Below are positions 63,947-64,000 of a DNA stretch of 64,000 nucleotides, one piece after another. The notes under the pieces are model-generated. The model searched no databases. It was not told the origin of the DNA and saw only the letters and a list, made by a program, of their open reading frames with translations. Numbering within the stretch: position 1 is the stretch's first letter; each line of letters begins with the position of its first letter. Both the position numbers and the translations under genes were made by a program. The stretch is from positions 62,001-126,000 of the forward strand of contig NZ_WODC01000009.1 of assembly GCF_009729555.1 (NCBI RefSeq), given 5' to 3'. Source of the DNA: Pseudodesulfovibrio alkaliphilus. Its GTDB lineage: Bacteria; Desulfobacterota; Desulfovibrionia; Desulfovibrionales; Desulfovibrionaceae.

Positions 63947-64000
63947 GATCAAGAACCCCGGCCGCGCCGCCATGGAGATCAACCGCCACGAAACCCGCCG
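63947..64000 (+). pseudogene. Fragment similar to the 3' part of the sirtuin gene
   Basis: Bases 63947-63998 match 57380-57431 of the sirtuin gene at 45 of 52 positions by my hand alignment. It reads IKNPGRAAMEINRHETR against IKNSGGTVIEINLHETR. In the same frame a TGA stands at 63915-63917, and the first part of a sirtuin is not present upstream. It is therefore a remnant or the end of a damaged second copy; the window stops inside it. Confidence 0.7.

Overview
The window looks like chromosome of a GC-rich, anaerobic, Gram-negative bacterium of the sulfate-reducing Desulfovibrionaceae type (Desulfovibrio/Pseudodesulfovibrio-like). This is inferred from gene content, not from a search: an oxygen-independent NrdD and a B12-dependent NrdJ ribonucleotide reductase, a selenocysteine tRNA, lysine 2,3-aminomutase, a radical-SAM haem-utilisation protein, a small CxxCH cytochrome, two outer-membrane/secretion systems, and overall high GC. 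No rRNA, CRISPR array, transposase or prophage was seen.

Layout. (1) 149-21088, minus strand: a complete Tad/Flp pilus operon read right to left (flp, tadV, rcpC, rcpA, cpaD, tadZ, tadA, tadB, tadC, tadD, tadE, tadF, tadG), followed in the same direction by a 2197-residue LEPR-type, beta-propeller/cadherin-like surface protein and a TolC-family lipoprotein. (2) 21247-23730: a HutW-like radical SAM gene divergent from a DtxR-family metalloregulator, with a palindrome between them. (3) 23922-29162: a TetR regulator with a clear operator, then an RND adaptor and pump. (4) 29317-32018, minus: class III NrdD plus a 71-residue partner ORF, behind a textbook cobalamin riboswitch. (5) 32019-38082, minus: LuxR-type regulator, polar amino-acid ABC importer, lysine 2,3-aminomutase and beta-lysine acetyltransferase, a probable lysine-to-osmolyte unit. 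(6) 38149-42917: ABM-fold protein, monohaem cytochrome, tRNA-Sec, a lower-GC SGNH hydrolase, and nrdJ. (7) 43077-48060: 6-phosphogluconolactonase, methyltransferase, two solitary solute-binding proteins, an unknown protein, HxlR regulator and nitroreductase. (8) 48064-57518: flavoprotein, PAS histidine kinase, HD-GYP protein, NmrA-like protein, folD, eno, a DJ-1/PfpI gene and a sirtuin, with three copies of a small inverted-repeat-ended element. (9) 58001-63727: histidine kinase and response regulator, then an autotransporter. The last 54 bases repeat part of the sirtuin gene.

How it fits together. The two ribonucleotide reductases are probably linked through B12: when cobalamin is plentiful NrdJ can work and the riboswitch should turn down B12-independent NrdD. 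The left 21 kb looks like an attachment module (pilus plus large adhesin plus outer-membrane channel), and the right end carries a second surface protein next to a two-component system. The lysine importer next to ablA/ablB suggests synthesis of N-epsilon-acetyl-beta-lysine, an osmoprotectant, which would fit a marine or saline habitat.
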